Numbered from the stretch's first letter, positions 26,359 through 35,190 are shown. The stretch: DNA of 64,000 bases from Streptomyces decoyicus (GCF_019880305.1 NZ_CP082301.1:2914001-2978000); one strand, 5' to 3'. Program-made: numbers and translations. The notes: generated from the sequence alone by a model not told the origin.

Positions 26359-27852
26359 ATGGGTGTGACTGGGCCGTCCCGGTGTCCGGGCTGTGACGAA
26401 CCGCTGGATGCGGGGGACAACTTCTGCGGGCGGTGCGGCGCCGATCTTCTGACTCCCGCCGTGCCGCCGGCGTACGGCGCGCCCGCGCCCGGCGCCCCCG
26501 CCGTGCCGCCCCTGCCGGCCGCGCCACCGGCGCCCCCCGGTCCGCCGGGGCCGCCCGGCCCGCCGCCGGCGCCCGCACCGTCCGCCGCGGCCGCCCGGAC
26601 CGCTCCGGCCGGCCCGCCGCCCCCGCCGGACCCGCAGGCCCGTCTCCCGTACGGGGACCCGGGCACGCCCCCGATGCCGGACCACGCGCCGCCGATGCCC
26701 GGCCATGCGCCCACGGTTCCCGGCCATGCGCCCGTGGCCGATCCGCGCGTCGCCGGATACGAGGCGGTCGCCGACGCGGCCGCGGAGGCGGCTGCGGGAG
26801 CGGGCGCGGGCGCCGAGTCCGGTGCACCCGTGCCCGGCGCGGCGCCCACCGCCCCGGGCACGGCATCCGCTACGCCCGGCACGGACCCCGGTGCGCCCGT
26901 CGCGGCCGGGGCCCCGTCCGCCACCCCCGCCCAGGGCACCCCCCTCTGCGCCGCCTGCCGGTCAGGCGCCGTGGGACCGGACGGCTACTGCGCGCACTGC
27001 GGCCACGCCCAGCCCCGCGCACGCGACCACATGGAGCGTGAGTTGGCGGGTATCGCCGCGGTCAGCGACCGGGGCCACCGGCACCACCGCAACGAGGACT
27101 TCTTCGCACTCCGCGCCGCCGCCCTCCCCGACGGCACCCCCGCCGTGGTCGCGGTGGTCTGCGACGGTGTCTCCTCGGCGACCCGTCCGGACGAGGCGTC
27201 CACGGCGGCGTCCGAGGCCGCCGGCGAGGCACTCGGGGCGTCGCTGCCGCGCGGCACCCATCCCCAACAGGCCATGCACGAGGCCATCCTGGCGGCCTCC
27301 TCCGCGGTCGACGCGCTGGCCGCCGACCCCGCCTCGGCGCATGACGAGCACCGTCAGCAGAACGCCCCGGCCTGCACCTTCGTCGGTGCGGTGGTCGGCG
27401 GCGGGCTGCTGACCGTCGGCTGGGTCGGCGACAGCCGCGCCTACTGGATCCCCAACGACCGTGCGGCGCCGCCCGCCCGGCTCACCGAGGACGACTCCTG
27501 GGCCGCCCAGATGGTCGCCAACAACCTGATGTCCGAGGCCGAGGCGAACGCCGACGAACGGGCGCACGCCATCACGGGCTGGCTCGGCGCGGACGCCTAC
27601 GAGGTCGAGCCACATACCGCCACTTTCAAGCCGGATGGGCCCGGTGTGGTGGTGGTGTGCACCGACGGGCTGTGGAACTACGCCGAGAGCGCGGAGCAGA
27701 TGGCCGCCGTACTGCCGCACGACGCCCCCAGCCGGCCCCTGGACAGCGCCCGCACGCTGGTCACCCACGCGCTCGACGGCGGCGGGCACGACAACGTAAC
27801 GGTGGCGCTGGTGCCGTTCCCCGCACCGGCGGGGCGGGCAGAATCGGCCTGA
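26359..27852 (+). CDS. PP2C-family serine/threonine phosphatase with two zinc ribbons
   Basis: A metal-dependent protein phosphatase expected to oppose PknG. Its 497 residues run: zinc ribbon CPGCDEPLDAGDNFCGRCG (9-27), a Pro/Ala-rich linker of about 170 residues, a second ribbon CAACRSGAVGPDGYCAHCG (about 196-214), then the PP2C domain with SDRGHRHHRNEDFF, VVCDGVSSA, WVGDSRAYWI, CTDGLWNY and GGHDNVTVAL, covering the metal Asp residues. It starts 1 bp after the pknG stop and must be co-transcribed with it. The ribbon-linker-ribbon layout is repeated in the FHA protein downstream. Confidence 0.9.
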   Translation: MGVTGPSRCPGCDEPLDAGDNFCGRCGADLLTPAVPPAYGAPAPGAPAVPPLPAAPPAPPGPPGPPGPPPAPAPSAAAARTAPAGPPPPPDPQARLPYGDPGTPPMPDHAPPMPGHAPTVPGHAPVADPRVAGYEAVADAAAEAAAGAGAGAESGAPVPGAAPTAPGTASATPGTDPGAPVAAGAPSATPAQGTPLCAACRSGAVGPDGYCAHCGHAQPRARDHMERELAGIAAVSDRGHRHHRNEDFFALRAAALPDGTPAVVAVVCDGVSSATRPDEASTAASEAAGEALGASLPRGTHPQQAMHEAILAASSAVDALAADPASAHDEHRQQNAPACTFVGAVVGGGLLTVGWVGDSRAYWIPNDRAAPPARLTEDDSWAAQMVANNLMSEAEANADERAHAITGWLGADAYEVEPHTATFKPDGPGVVVVCTDGLWNYAESAEQMAAVLPHDAPSRPLDSARTLVTHALDGGGHDNVTVALVPFPAPAGRAESA

Positions 27853-27940
27853 CCAGCTCAAAACCGACCGAGTCGGACGCCGGGGAGGGCAGGGGACCGG
27901 GAGACCGGGGGCACAGCACCACGCATCGCTTCTGTGGTGC

Positions 27941-27969
27941 GGCGCGCCGTACGCCACGTACGGCGCGCC
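27941..27969. repeat. 12-bp perfect inverted repeat between PP2C and VWA genes
   Basis: ggcgcgccgtac and gtacggcgcgcc flank gccac. The hairpin sits in the only sizeable gap (227 bp) of the signalling block. The surrounding sequence also has several cgtacgacgca and gcaccacgcaccac repeats. There is no U-run. It could be an attenuator or mRNA-stability element that sets VWA/FHA levels relative to the kinase and phosphatase. Confidence 0.5.
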
Positions 27970-28079
27970 ACGCACCACCCGTTCTGCACGGCGCGCACCA
28001 CGCACCACGTACGACGCACCCCGTACGACGCATCACGGGCACCGATCGACCGGTCACGGCGTCTCAAGGAGCGGAACGG

Positions 28080-29429
28080 ATGGCCAACTTCACCAAGTCC
28101 CATGTGCCGCGTTTCTCCGCCGAGGTGTACCAGAACCCCTACCTCCCGGACGGCGGGCGCGAGGTGCACGCCATCGTCACGGTCACCGCGACCGGGGGCG
28201 GCACGACCGGGGGCCGGCCGGTATCCGCAGGAGGTGCCGGCGGGCCGGACGCGGGTGTGGTGATCATGGTGGACTGCTCCGGGTCGATGGACTATCCGCC
28301 GGCCAAGATGCGCGGCGCCCGTGAGGCGACGGCCGCCGCCATCGACACCGTGCGCGACGGCGTCGGCTTCGCGGTGGTGGCCGGAACCCACCGGGCCACC
28401 GAGATCTACCCCGGCGGCGGCCGACTGGCCGTGGCCGGTGCCACCACCCGTGCGGAGGCCAGAGAGGCACTGCGGAAGCTGAGCGCGGGCGGCGGTACGG
28501 CCATCGGGACCTGGCTGCGGCTGACCGCACGGCTGCTGTCGTCCGCCGGGGCAGGCATCCGGCACGCCCTTCTGCTCACCGACGGCCGCAATGAACACGA
28601 GTCGCCGCAGGAGCTGCGCGCCGCCCTGGACGCCTGTTTCGGCTCCTTCACCTGCGACGCGCGTGGCGTGGGCACGGACTGGGAGGTCAAGGAGGTCACC
28701 GCCATCGCCTCGGCGCTCCTGGGCACCGCCGATATCGTCGCCGACCCGGCCGGCCTGACCGCCGACTTCACGCGGATGACGGAGAAGGCGATGGGCAAGG
28801 AGGTCGCCGATGTCGTGCTGCGGCTGTGGACCCCGCTGGGCGCCGAGGCCGTCTTCGTCAAACAAGTGGCGCCCACGGTGGAGGACTTGACCGGCCGACG
28901 CAGGGAGTCCGGTCCGCGGTCGGGGGACTATCCGACCGGTTCCTGGGGCGACGAGTCCCGCGACTACCACCTCTGCCTACGGGTCCCGGCCGCCGCCGTC
29001 GGCCAGGAAATGCTCGCCGGACGCGTCTCGTTGATCATTTCCGCGCCGGACGGCCCCGCGTCCGCCACCCCGCCGCAGCCCCTGTCGCAGGGGCTCGTAC
29101 GGGCCGTGTGGACGGACGATGCGGTCGCCTCCACCTCGATCAATCCGCAGGTGGCGCACTACACAGGCCAGGCCGAACTGGCCCATGTCATCCAACAGGG
29201 GCTCGATGCCCGCAAGTCGGGTGATACCGACGGCGCCACGGCAAAACTGGGCCGCGCGGTACAACTGGCCCGCGCCTCGGGGAACGAGGCGACTGTGAAA
29301 CTCCTTGCGAAGGTGGTGGACGTCGTCGATGCGGCGACCGGTACTGTGCGACTGAAGGCGAAGGTCGCCGAAGCGGACGAGATGACCCTCGAGACGCGCT
29401 CGACGAAGACCATTCGCGTGAAGAAATAG
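28080..29429 (+). CDS. von Willebrand factor A domain protein
   Basis: A 449-residue cytosolic protein with a VWA domain (about residues 60-230). The MIDAS metal site is complete: DCSGSM (DxSxS), the Thr in GGGTAIGTW, and the Asp in LLLTDGRNEH. The C-terminal part is beta-rich with a helical stretch (about 370-420) resembling those in stress-related VWA proteins. No signal peptide or membrane anchor is seen. Such proteins commonly act as metal-dependent assembly partners; here the partners are probably the PP2C and FHA proteins. aaggagcgg precedes the ATG. It lies 60 bp from the FHA gene. Confidence 0.85.
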   Translation: MANFTKSHVPRFSAEVYQNPYLPDGGREVHAIVTVTATGGGTTGGRPVSAGGAGGPDAGVVIMVDCSGSMDYPPAKMRGAREATAAAIDTVRDGVGFAVVAGTHRATEIYPGGGRLAVAGATTRAEAREALRKLSAGGGTAIGTWLRLTARLLSSAGAGIRHALLLTDGRNEHESPQELRAALDACFGSFTCDARGVGTDWEVKEVTAIASALLGTADIVADPAGLTADFTRMTEKAMGKEVADVVLRLWTPLGAEAVFVKQVAPTVEDLTGRRRESGPRSGDYPTGSWGDESRDYHLCLRVPAAAVGQEMLAGRVSLIISAPDGPASATPPQPLSQGLVRAVWTDDAVASTSINPQVAHYTGQAELAHVIQQGLDARKSGDTDGATAKLGRAVQLARASGNEATVKLLAKVVDVVDAATGTVRLKAKVAEADEMTLETRSTKTIRVKK

Positions 29430-29489
29430 CCACGATCAGTACCGAGCAGTACCACCGAAACGAATCGGTACGGAGGGGGAAGAACCGAC

Positions 29490-31070
29490 ATGCCGACCTG
29501 CCCGAGCGGCCACCAGTCGGTGGCCGAAGACTGGTGCGAGGTGTGCGGCCAGCGGATGGCGGGCGCTGTCCCCCCGCCGCCCTCCCTGCCTGCGGGATTC
29601 CTGAACGCACCGCCCAGCCAGCCGACCGGCCAGCCCGGCCCGCCGCCGGGACAGCCCGGCCCGCCGCCCGGTGAACCCGGCTTCGGCGGCCCCGGCCCCG
29701 GCGGCCCCGGCGCTCCTGACCAGGGCGGCTATGGCTTCCCGCCGCCCGCGCCCGGTCCCGGCGGCCCCGGCACACAGGGTGGCCCCGGACCGCAGGGCGG
29801 CCCCGGCCCCCAGGGCGGCCAGGGCGGCTATGGCTTCCCGCCGCCCGCCCCCGGCCCCGGTCCCGGCGGCCCCGGCATGCACGGTGGCCCCGGCCCCCAG
29901 GGCGGCCAGGGCGGTTACGGCTTCCCGCCGCCGGCCCCCGGCCCCGGCCCCGATCAGTCCGGGCGCCCCGAGGCGTGCCCGCAGTGCGGTACGCCGCGTG
30001 AGGCGATGGCCCCGTTCTGTGAGGGGTGCCGCTACAACTTCCTCACCAACTCCCCGACGTCCTACGCCCCGCCGCCCGGCCAGCAGCCCGGCCAGCAGGG
30101 TGGCCAGGGCGGTTACGGCTTCCCGCCGCCCGCTCCCGGCCCGCAGGGCGGCCAGGACGGTTACGGCTTCCCGCCCCCGCAGCAGCCCCACCCCCCGCAG
30201 CAACAGCAGGGCATGCCCCCCGGCGGCCCCGGCCCCGGCGGCTTCCCCGGCCAGCCCGGCCCGCCCCCCGGCATGCCCGGTCCCGGCCCGGCCGGTCAGC
30301 CCGGCCCGCCGCCGCAGCAGCAGGGCGGCGACGACTGGACGCTGAACCCGCCGAGCGCCCAGGCCGGCCCCCCGCCGATGGCACCCGCGCCGCCCGGACC
30401 GGGCCCGCAGGCCCCGTACGAGCAGCAGCAGCCCGCACCGTTCCCGCCGCAACAGCAGCCGGGACCGTACGAACAGCAGCAGGCCCCGTTCGAGCAGCAG
30501 CAGCCGTACGAGCAGCAGCCGCAAGCTCCGTACGAGCAGCAGCCCGGCCCGTACGAGCAGCAGCAGATGCCGCCGCAGCAGCAGCCCGGACCGGACCAGC
30601 AGTGGAACGGCGGCCCCGGCCAGGGTCCCGCGGCGCCGCCGCAGGGTCCGCCGCCGGTCGTCGGCACCGGCTGGGTGGTGGCGATCGCTCCGGACCGCGA
30701 GTACTTCATGGCGATGATGGGCCGCAGCGGCCCGGAGGCGGCGGGGCTCAACCTGCCCTCGTACTCCCCCGAGCAGGTGCTCCCGCTCGCCAACGGCCAG
30801 ATCGCCGTCGGCCGCCGCCGGAACAGCACCGGCGAGGCCCCGGACATCGACCTGGGCAGCGCGCCGGAGGACCCGGGCGTCTCGCACCAGCACGCACTGC
30901 TGGTGCAGCAGCAGGACGGCAGCTGGGCGGTGGTGGACCAGAACTCCACCAACGGCACGACGATCAACCTCGCCGAGGACCCCATCCAGCCATATGTGCC
31001 GGTGCCGCTCCATGAGGGCGACCGGGTACATGTCGGTGCCTGGACGACGCTGACCGTCCGCCGCGGCTGA
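29490..31070 (+). CDS. FHA-domain protein with two zinc-ribbon cysteine sets and a Gly/Pro/Gln-rich linker
   Basis: A phosphothreonine-binding protein, likely read-out or substrate of PknG. The 526-residue protein starts with CPSGHQ...WCEVCGQRM (first Cys set, residues 4-22), then about 130 residues of tandem GGYGFPPPAPGP-type repeats, and a second set CPQCGTPREAMAPFCEGC (about 166-183). A very Pro/Gln-rich stretch follows (YEQQQ repeats, about 240-385) and then a C-terminal FHA domain (IAVGRRRNSTG...DPGVSHQHALL...NSTNGTTIN). The linker resembles low-complexity phase-separating sequence. It lacks the ETTS phosphosite of GarA/OdhI, so it is not the direct GarA orthologue. It is the last gene of the block, followed by a hairpin terminator. 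Confidence 0.9.
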   Translation: MPTCPSGHQSVAEDWCEVCGQRMAGAVPPPPSLPAGFLNAPPSQPTGQPGPPPGQPGPPPGEPGFGGPGPGGPGAPDQGGYGFPPPAPGPGGPGTQGGPGPQGGPGPQGGQGGYGFPPPAPGPGPGGPGMHGGPGPQGGQGGYGFPPPAPGPGPDQSGRPEACPQCGTPREAMAPFCEGCRYNFLTNSPTSYAPPPGQQPGQQGGQGGYGFPPPAPGPQGGQDGYGFPPPQQPHPPQQQQGMPPGGPGPGGFPGQPGPPPGMPGPGPAGQPGPPPQQQGGDDWTLNPPSAQAGPPPMAPAPPGPGPQAPYEQQQPAPFPPQQQPGPYEQQQAPFEQQQPYEQQPQAPYEQQPGPYEQQQMPPQQQPGPDQQWNGGPGQGPAAPPQGPPPVVGTGWVVAIAPDREYFMAMMGRSGPEAAGLNLPSYSPEQVLPLANGQIAVGRRRNSTGEAPDIDLGSAPEDPGVSHQHALLVQQQDGSWAVVDQNSTNGTTINLAEDPIQPYVPVPLHEGDRVHVGAWTTLTVRRG

Positions 31071-31098
31071 CCCGCCGCCGGCGACGGGCAGAACGACC

Positions 31099-31128
31099 CC
31101 GGGGTGTGATCAACCGATCACGCCCCGG
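31099..31128 (+). terminator. hairpin terminator after the FHA gene
   Basis: ccggggtgtgatc (31099-31111) pairs with gatcacgccccgg (31116-31128) with one G-U pair and an aacc loop, starting 28 bp past the stop. It closes the PknG-locus transcription unit. Confidence 0.7.
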
Positions 31129-31205
31129 AGCCATTTCCGCCCCGTAGCCGGTCTCTTCGTCCTACGACCGAAGTCCTCGGCCGGGACGTCTGCCACCATG
31201 GACGG

Positions 31206-31610
31206 GTGAACAAGATTCCACGCGGCACGCTCGAGGAGCAGACCTTCTACGAACAGGTCGGTGGCGAGGAGACCTTCCGGCGCCTGGTGCACCGCTTCTA
31301 CCAGGGAGTCGCCGAGGACCCGCTGCTGCGGCCGATGTACCCGGAGGAGGATCTGGGCCCGGCCGAGGAGCGGCTCGCGCTCTTCCTCATGCAGTACTGG
31401 GGCGGCCCCCGTACGTACAGCGACGGGCGCGGACACCCCCGGCTGCGGATGCGGCATGCGCCGTTCACCGTCGACCGCGCCGCCCATGACGCCTGGCTGC
31501 GCCACATGCGGGACGCGGTGGACTCCCTGGACCTGTCCGAGGCACACGCGACGCAGCTGTGGAACTACCTCACGTATGCGGCCGCCTCGATGATCAACGC
31601 CGCGGACTGA
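31206..31610 (+). CDS. glbO: group II truncated haemoglobin
   Basis: A small haem protein binding O2 or NO, in the trHbO family widespread in actinobacteria. The 134 residues are the normal length. Family signatures are FYEQVGGEETFRRLV (A/B helices), FYQGVAEDPLLRPMYP (B/C region), FLMQYWGGPRTYSD with a CD/E-region Tyr, and RLRMRHAPF, where the His is the proximal haem ligand. The GTG start at 31206 gives the family-typical short N-terminus. It is a single gene in divergent-free space between two terminator-like hairpins. Confidence 0.9.
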   Translation: MNKIPRGTLEEQTFYEQVGGEETFRRLVHRFYQGVAEDPLLRPMYPEEDLGPAEERLALFLMQYWGGPRTYSDGRGHPRLRMRHAPFTVDRAAHDAWLRHMRDAVDSLDLSEAHATQLWNYLTYAAASMINAAD

Positions 31611-31940
31611 GAAACGCCTCACAGAGGAACGCCGCACACCGGACCGGCATCCATACGGAACCGGTCCGGCCCGGCCCGGTCGGGTCCGACCCGGCAGCTT
31701 TCCCGGTCACCGCGGCGGACCACGGCCCTCCTGCTCGGGTGAGCCGCCCGCCTCCTTGAAGGACCGCCTTCGTGAAGGGCCGTCTTGGCGAAGGCCTTCT
31801 TGAAGGGCCGCCTCCTCGAAGGGGTGACCCCGACGGCACGGCCACCGAGCCTCACAGCGGGCCCCGGCCGATGCCACGACCGCCGGCATGGCGCACCACG
31901 CACCACGCCCTACAGCAATCGCCCTACGGCAATCGCCCCG
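31611..31940. other. convergent intergenic region with terminator and degenerate GAAGG repeats
   Basis: No gene is evident. A hairpin of ccggaccgg (31639-31647) and ccggtccgg (31661-31669) is a likely glbO terminator. Between about 31755 and 31830 there are five degenerate tandem units of the form cttgaaggaccgcc/cgtgaagggccgtc, period about 15-18 bp. A further small direct repeat, ctac-g-gcaatcgcc, is found at about 31909-31940. Confidence 0.5.
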
Positions 31941-32666
31941 TCAGGCCGGTGTCACCGTGAGCCCCGACAGCCCGGTCAGCCCTGCCGGGCCGCCGGTCCG
32001 TACGGCGATCGACCCGTACGGGGTGCTCAGCCGCAGCCAGCCGCCCGCGGACAGCAGACTCAGCGGCTGGGGCCGCGGCGCAGCGGCTCCGGACGAGGCG
32101 CCGCCCTCCACGAGCGCACCGGCCCGCGCCGGCCGCAGAAAGCCCAGCGCCTGCGCGGCATGGGCGGCGCGCAGCGGAAGGTGGGTGTCGCCGAGGGTGC
32201 GCGACCAGATCTCCCGGCCGATACGGTCCCGTTCGCTGCGGGTGCGGTGCTGCGGCGGCAACTGCTCGTCCCGGGCGCGGAATTCGGCGACCGCGGCGGC
32301 CACCGCACGCACCAGCGCCTCGGGCGCGGGGAGTCCCGGCACCCGTTGCCAGCCGCCGCGCGGCGGCAGCAGTCCGGTCCACGGCGGGCCGGTGACCGCG
32401 TCGGGCACGGTCAGCACGTTCGCCGACTCCTCGATGCCGTCGAGGAGTTCACCGGCCGAGACGGTGGCGTCCAGGGTGCTGTCACCGGCGAGCCGGGCGG
32501 TGCGGATCGCCAGCACCTCGAAGGACGGCGGGCGGCCGAAGACGGCGAGCACCCCGCCGCCGGCCTGGAGGCGTACGGCGGCGGCCTTGTCGTAGTGGAT
32601 CAGCCGGGCGAGGAAGGCGGCGAGATCCGCCGCCTCCCCCGCGTCGGCCAGGTGCAGCGCCGTCAT
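31941..32666 (-). CDS. conserved hypothetical protein, partner of thioesterase and EttA genes
   Basis: The 241-residue soluble protein has no domain that I recognise with certainty. Features are an N-terminal helical segment (ALHLADAGEAADLAAFLARL), a central beta-rich region with a WQRVPGLP motif, a charged RTRSERDRIGREIWSR helix, and a C-terminus rich in Gly/Leu/Thr (STPYGSIAVR). There is no signal peptide and no clear membrane helix. ATG at 32666 overlaps the thioesterase stop by 4 bp (ATGA), which fixes the start and shows translational coupling. It belongs to an ettA-thioesterase-this-gene operon on the minus strand. Confidence 0.7.
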   Translation of the reverse strand: MTALHLADAGEAADLAAFLARLIHYDKAAAVRLQAGGGVLAVFGRPPSFEVLAIRTARLAGDSTLDATVSAGELLDGIEESANVLTVPDAVTGPPWTGLLPPRGGWQRVPGLPAPEALVRAVAAAVAEFRARDEQLPPQHRTRSERDRIGREIWSRTLGDTHLPLRAAHAAQALGFLRPARAGALVEGGASSGAAAPRPQPLSLLSAGGWLRLSTPYGSIAVRTGGPAGLTGLSGLTVTPA

Positions 32667-33097
32667 ACCGCGACGGCCCCCTCCTGGTGCGACGCGTCGT
32701 CCAGATACTCCTTGAGGATCGCCTTCTCCTCCGCGGTGATGCGGCGGGGGCGCTCCTCGGCGAAGTTGAACGGGACGACGACGGTCGAGGCCCGCAGGTA
32801 GAGGGTGTCCTCGTCCTTGACCTCGTAGCCGACCGTCATCGACGCCGCGCTGATCTTCGTCACCCACAACTCGACGGTCACCGGTTCGGGCCGGTGCACC
32901 AACGGCCGCACATAGTCGATCTCGTGCCGGGCGACGACCGAGCCGCCCGTGAACGACGGGCTGCCGTCCCCCGGCGCCAGCCGGCGCATGAAGTCGATCC
33001 GCGCCTCTTCGAGGTAGCGGACGAACACCGCGTTGTTGACATGGCCGAACGCGTCCATGTCCGACCAGCGCAGGGGGCAGGAGTAGAGGTGACGCAC
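32663..33097 (-). CDS. acyl-CoA thioesterase, 4HBT hot-dog family
   Basis: A 144-residue single hot-dog domain enzyme that hydrolyses acyl- or aryl-CoA thioesters in the cytosol. It starts V-R-H-L-Y-S-C-P-L-R-W-S-D-M-D and carries the YbgC/FadM-type signature WSDMDAFGHVNNAVFVRYLEE, in which the Asp of DAFGHVNN is the usual catalytic acid. GTG at 33097 is chosen to begin at the first strand, 5 bp after the ettA stop. The frame extends into ettA but that part is not coding. Confidence 0.88.
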   Translation of the reverse strand: MRHLYSCPLRWSDMDAFGHVNNAVFVRYLEEARIDFMRRLAPGDGSPSFTGGSVVARHEIDYVRPLVHRPEPVTVELWVTKISAASMTVGYEVKDEDTLYLRASTVVVPFNFAEERPRRITAEEKAILKEYLDDASHQEGAVAV

Positions 33098-33102
33098 GCC
33101 GG

Positions 33103-34767
33103 TCAGCCCCGGGTCAGCTTCTTGTACGTGGCGCGGTGCGGGCGGGCCGCGTCCGCACCGAGGCGCTCGATCTTGTTCTTCTCGTACGACTCGAAGTTGC
33201 CCTCGAACCAGAACCACCTGGATTCGCCCTCGTACGCCAGGATGTGCGTGGCGACGCGGTCGAGGAACCAGCGGTCGTGGGAGACGACCACGGCGCAGCC
33301 CGGGAACTCCAGGAGCGCGTTCTCCAGCGAGGACAGGGTCTCGACGTCGAGGTCGTTGGTCGGCTCGTCGAGGAGCAGCAGGTTGCCGCCCTGCTTGAGG
33401 GTGAGCGCCAGGTTGAGGCGGTTGCGCTCACCACCGGAGAGCACACCGGCTGGCTTCTGCTGGTCCGGGCCCTTGAAGCCGAACGCGGAGACGTAGGCGC
33501 GCGAGGGCATCTCGACCTGGCCGACGTTGATGTAGTCCAGCTCGTCGGAGACCACGGCCCACAGGGTCTTCTTGGGGTCGATGTTCTCGCGGCTCTGGTC
33601 GACGTAGGAGATCTTGACGGTCTCGCCGACCTTGATGTCGCCGGAGTCCGGGGTCTCCAGACCCTGGAGCATCTTGAACAGCGTGGTCTTGCCGGCGCCG
33701 TTCGGACCGATGATGCCGACGATGCCGTTACGCGGCAGCGTGAAGCTCAGGTCCTCGATCAGGACCTTCTCGCCGAAGGCCTTGTTGAGCTTGTCGACCT
33801 CGACGACGACATTGCCCAGACGCGGGCCCGGCGGGATCTGGATCTCCTCGAAGTCCAGCTTCCGCATCTTGTCGGCCTCGGCGGCCATTTCCTCGTAACG
33901 GGCCAGTCGCGACTTGGACTTGGCCTGCCGCCCCTTGGCGTTGGAGCGCACCCACTCCAGCTCTTCCTTCAGACGCTTCGCACGCTTGGCGTCCTTCTGG
34001 CCCTCGACCTTGAGACGGGTCTGCTTGGTCTCGAGATACTTGGAGTAGTTGCCCTCGTAGCCGTGCAGGCGGCCGCGGTCGACCTCACAGATCCACTGGG
34101 CGACGTGGTCGAGGAAGTACCGGTCGTGGGTGACGGCGACGACGGTGCCGGGGTACTTCGCGAGGTGCTGCTCCAGCCACTGCACGGACTCGGCGTCCAG
34201 GTGGTTGGTGGGCTCGTCGAGGAGCAGCAGGTCGGGGGCCTCCAGCAGCAGCTTGCACAGCGCGACGCGACGGCGCTCACCACCGGAGAGCGTGGTGACC
34301 GGCCAGTCGCCGGGCGGGCAGCCCAGCGCGTCCATGGCCTGCTCCAGCTGGGTGTCCAGGTCCCACGCGTTGGCGTGGTCGAGGTCCTCCTGGAGCTTGC
34401 CCATCTCCTCCATCAGCGCGTCGGAGTAGTCGGTCGCCATGAGCTCGGCGACCTCGTTGAAGCGGTGGAGCTTGCCCATGATCTCGGCGGCGCCGTCCTG
34501 CACGTTCTGCAGCACGGTCTTGGACTCGTCCAGCGGCGGCTCCTGGAGGAGCATGCCGACGGTGTAGCCGGGGGAGATGAAAGCGTCACCGTTCGACGGC
34601 TGCTCGAGACCGGCCATGATCTTCAGCACCGTGGACTTACCGGCGCCGTTGGGACCCACGACACCGATCTTTGCGCCGGGCAGGAAGCTCAGCGTCACGT
34701 CATCGAGGATGACCTTGTCGCCGTGCGCCTTGCGCGCCTTGCGCATCGTGTAGATGTACTCAGCCAA
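33103..34767 (-). CDS. ettA: energy-dependent translational throttle protein EttA (ABC-F)
   Basis: A ribosome-associated ABC-F ATPase that gates entry into elongation according to ATP/ADP. In 554 residues there are two ABC cassettes, each with Walker A GPNGAGKST or GPNGAGKTT, signature LSGGE, and Walker B LLLLDEPTNHLD or LLLLDEPTNDLD. They are joined by the charged linker/arm (LKVEGQKDAKRAKRLKEELE), and there is no membrane domain. The length and the start M-A-E-Y-I-Y-T-M match the EttA family closely. It is the first gene of a minus-strand operon with the thioesterase and a conserved hypothetical. Confidence 0.95.
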   Translation of the reverse strand: MAEYIYTMRKARKAHGDKVILDDVTLSFLPGAKIGVVGPNGAGKSTVLKIMAGLEQPSNGDAFISPGYTVGMLLQEPPLDESKTVLQNVQDGAAEIMGKLHRFNEVAELMATDYSDALMEEMGKLQEDLDHANAWDLDTQLEQAMDALGCPPGDWPVTTLSGGERRRVALCKLLLEAPDLLLLDEPTNHLDAESVQWLEQHLAKYPGTVVAVTHDRYFLDHVAQWICEVDRGRLHGYEGNYSKYLETKQTRLKVEGQKDAKRAKRLKEELEWVRSNAKGRQAKSKSRLARYEEMAAEADKMRKLDFEEIQIPPGPRLGNVVVEVDKLNKAFGEKVLIEDLSFTLPRNGIVGIIGPNGAGKTTLFKMLQGLETPDSGDIKVGETVKISYVDQSRENIDPKKTLWAVVSDELDYINVGQVEMPSRAYVSAFGFKGPDQQKPAGVLSGGERNRLNLALTLKQGGNLLLLDEPTNDLDVETLSSLENALLEFPGCAVVVSHDRWFLDRVATHILAYEGESRWFWFEGNFESYEKNKIERLGADAARPHRATYKKLTRG

Positions 34768-35040
34768 GAGAAACCGTCCGGCAGATTGGATCGATCAGGG
34801 TCTGTGCGGCACCGCCCCAGGGCCATCGTGCGACGCGTCCGAGGGAGGGCAGATACACCCCATCTTGCCGTACGCCTGCGCTCTGGCGGAAACGAGTAGG
34901 TCAGAGCACCCCTGCTCAGCGCGACCTGGCGCGGCGCGGTGTCCGCTTGGTTGCCCTCTGTCAGCGTTGGTCGCTGTCGAGCGGCCTTTCACTTCTTGCT
35001 GCTTCTTGCTTCTTCTTGCCGCGCGTCCGCCCTGGTCCGC

Positions 35041-35130
35041 ACTTCCCCGCGGGAAGGAACGGGGGCCGTACTTCCCCGCAGGAAAGAACCGGGGGGCCGC
35101 ACTTCCTCCCCACCGGAAGGAACGGGTACC
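35041..35130. repeat. three tandem ~30-bp hairpin-forming repeats
   Basis: Units begin at 35041, 35070 and 35101, each of the form acttccccgc-ggaaggaac-cggggg. Within each unit acttcc and ggaa(g) can pair across a 4-5 nt loop. The units differ at several positions, so the array is old or diverging. Confidence 0.6.
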
Positions 35131-35190
35131 GGGACGGCGGACGCCAGCGGCCCCGGAGCGCCGCTGCGCTCCGGGGCCTTGGGTTGCTCG

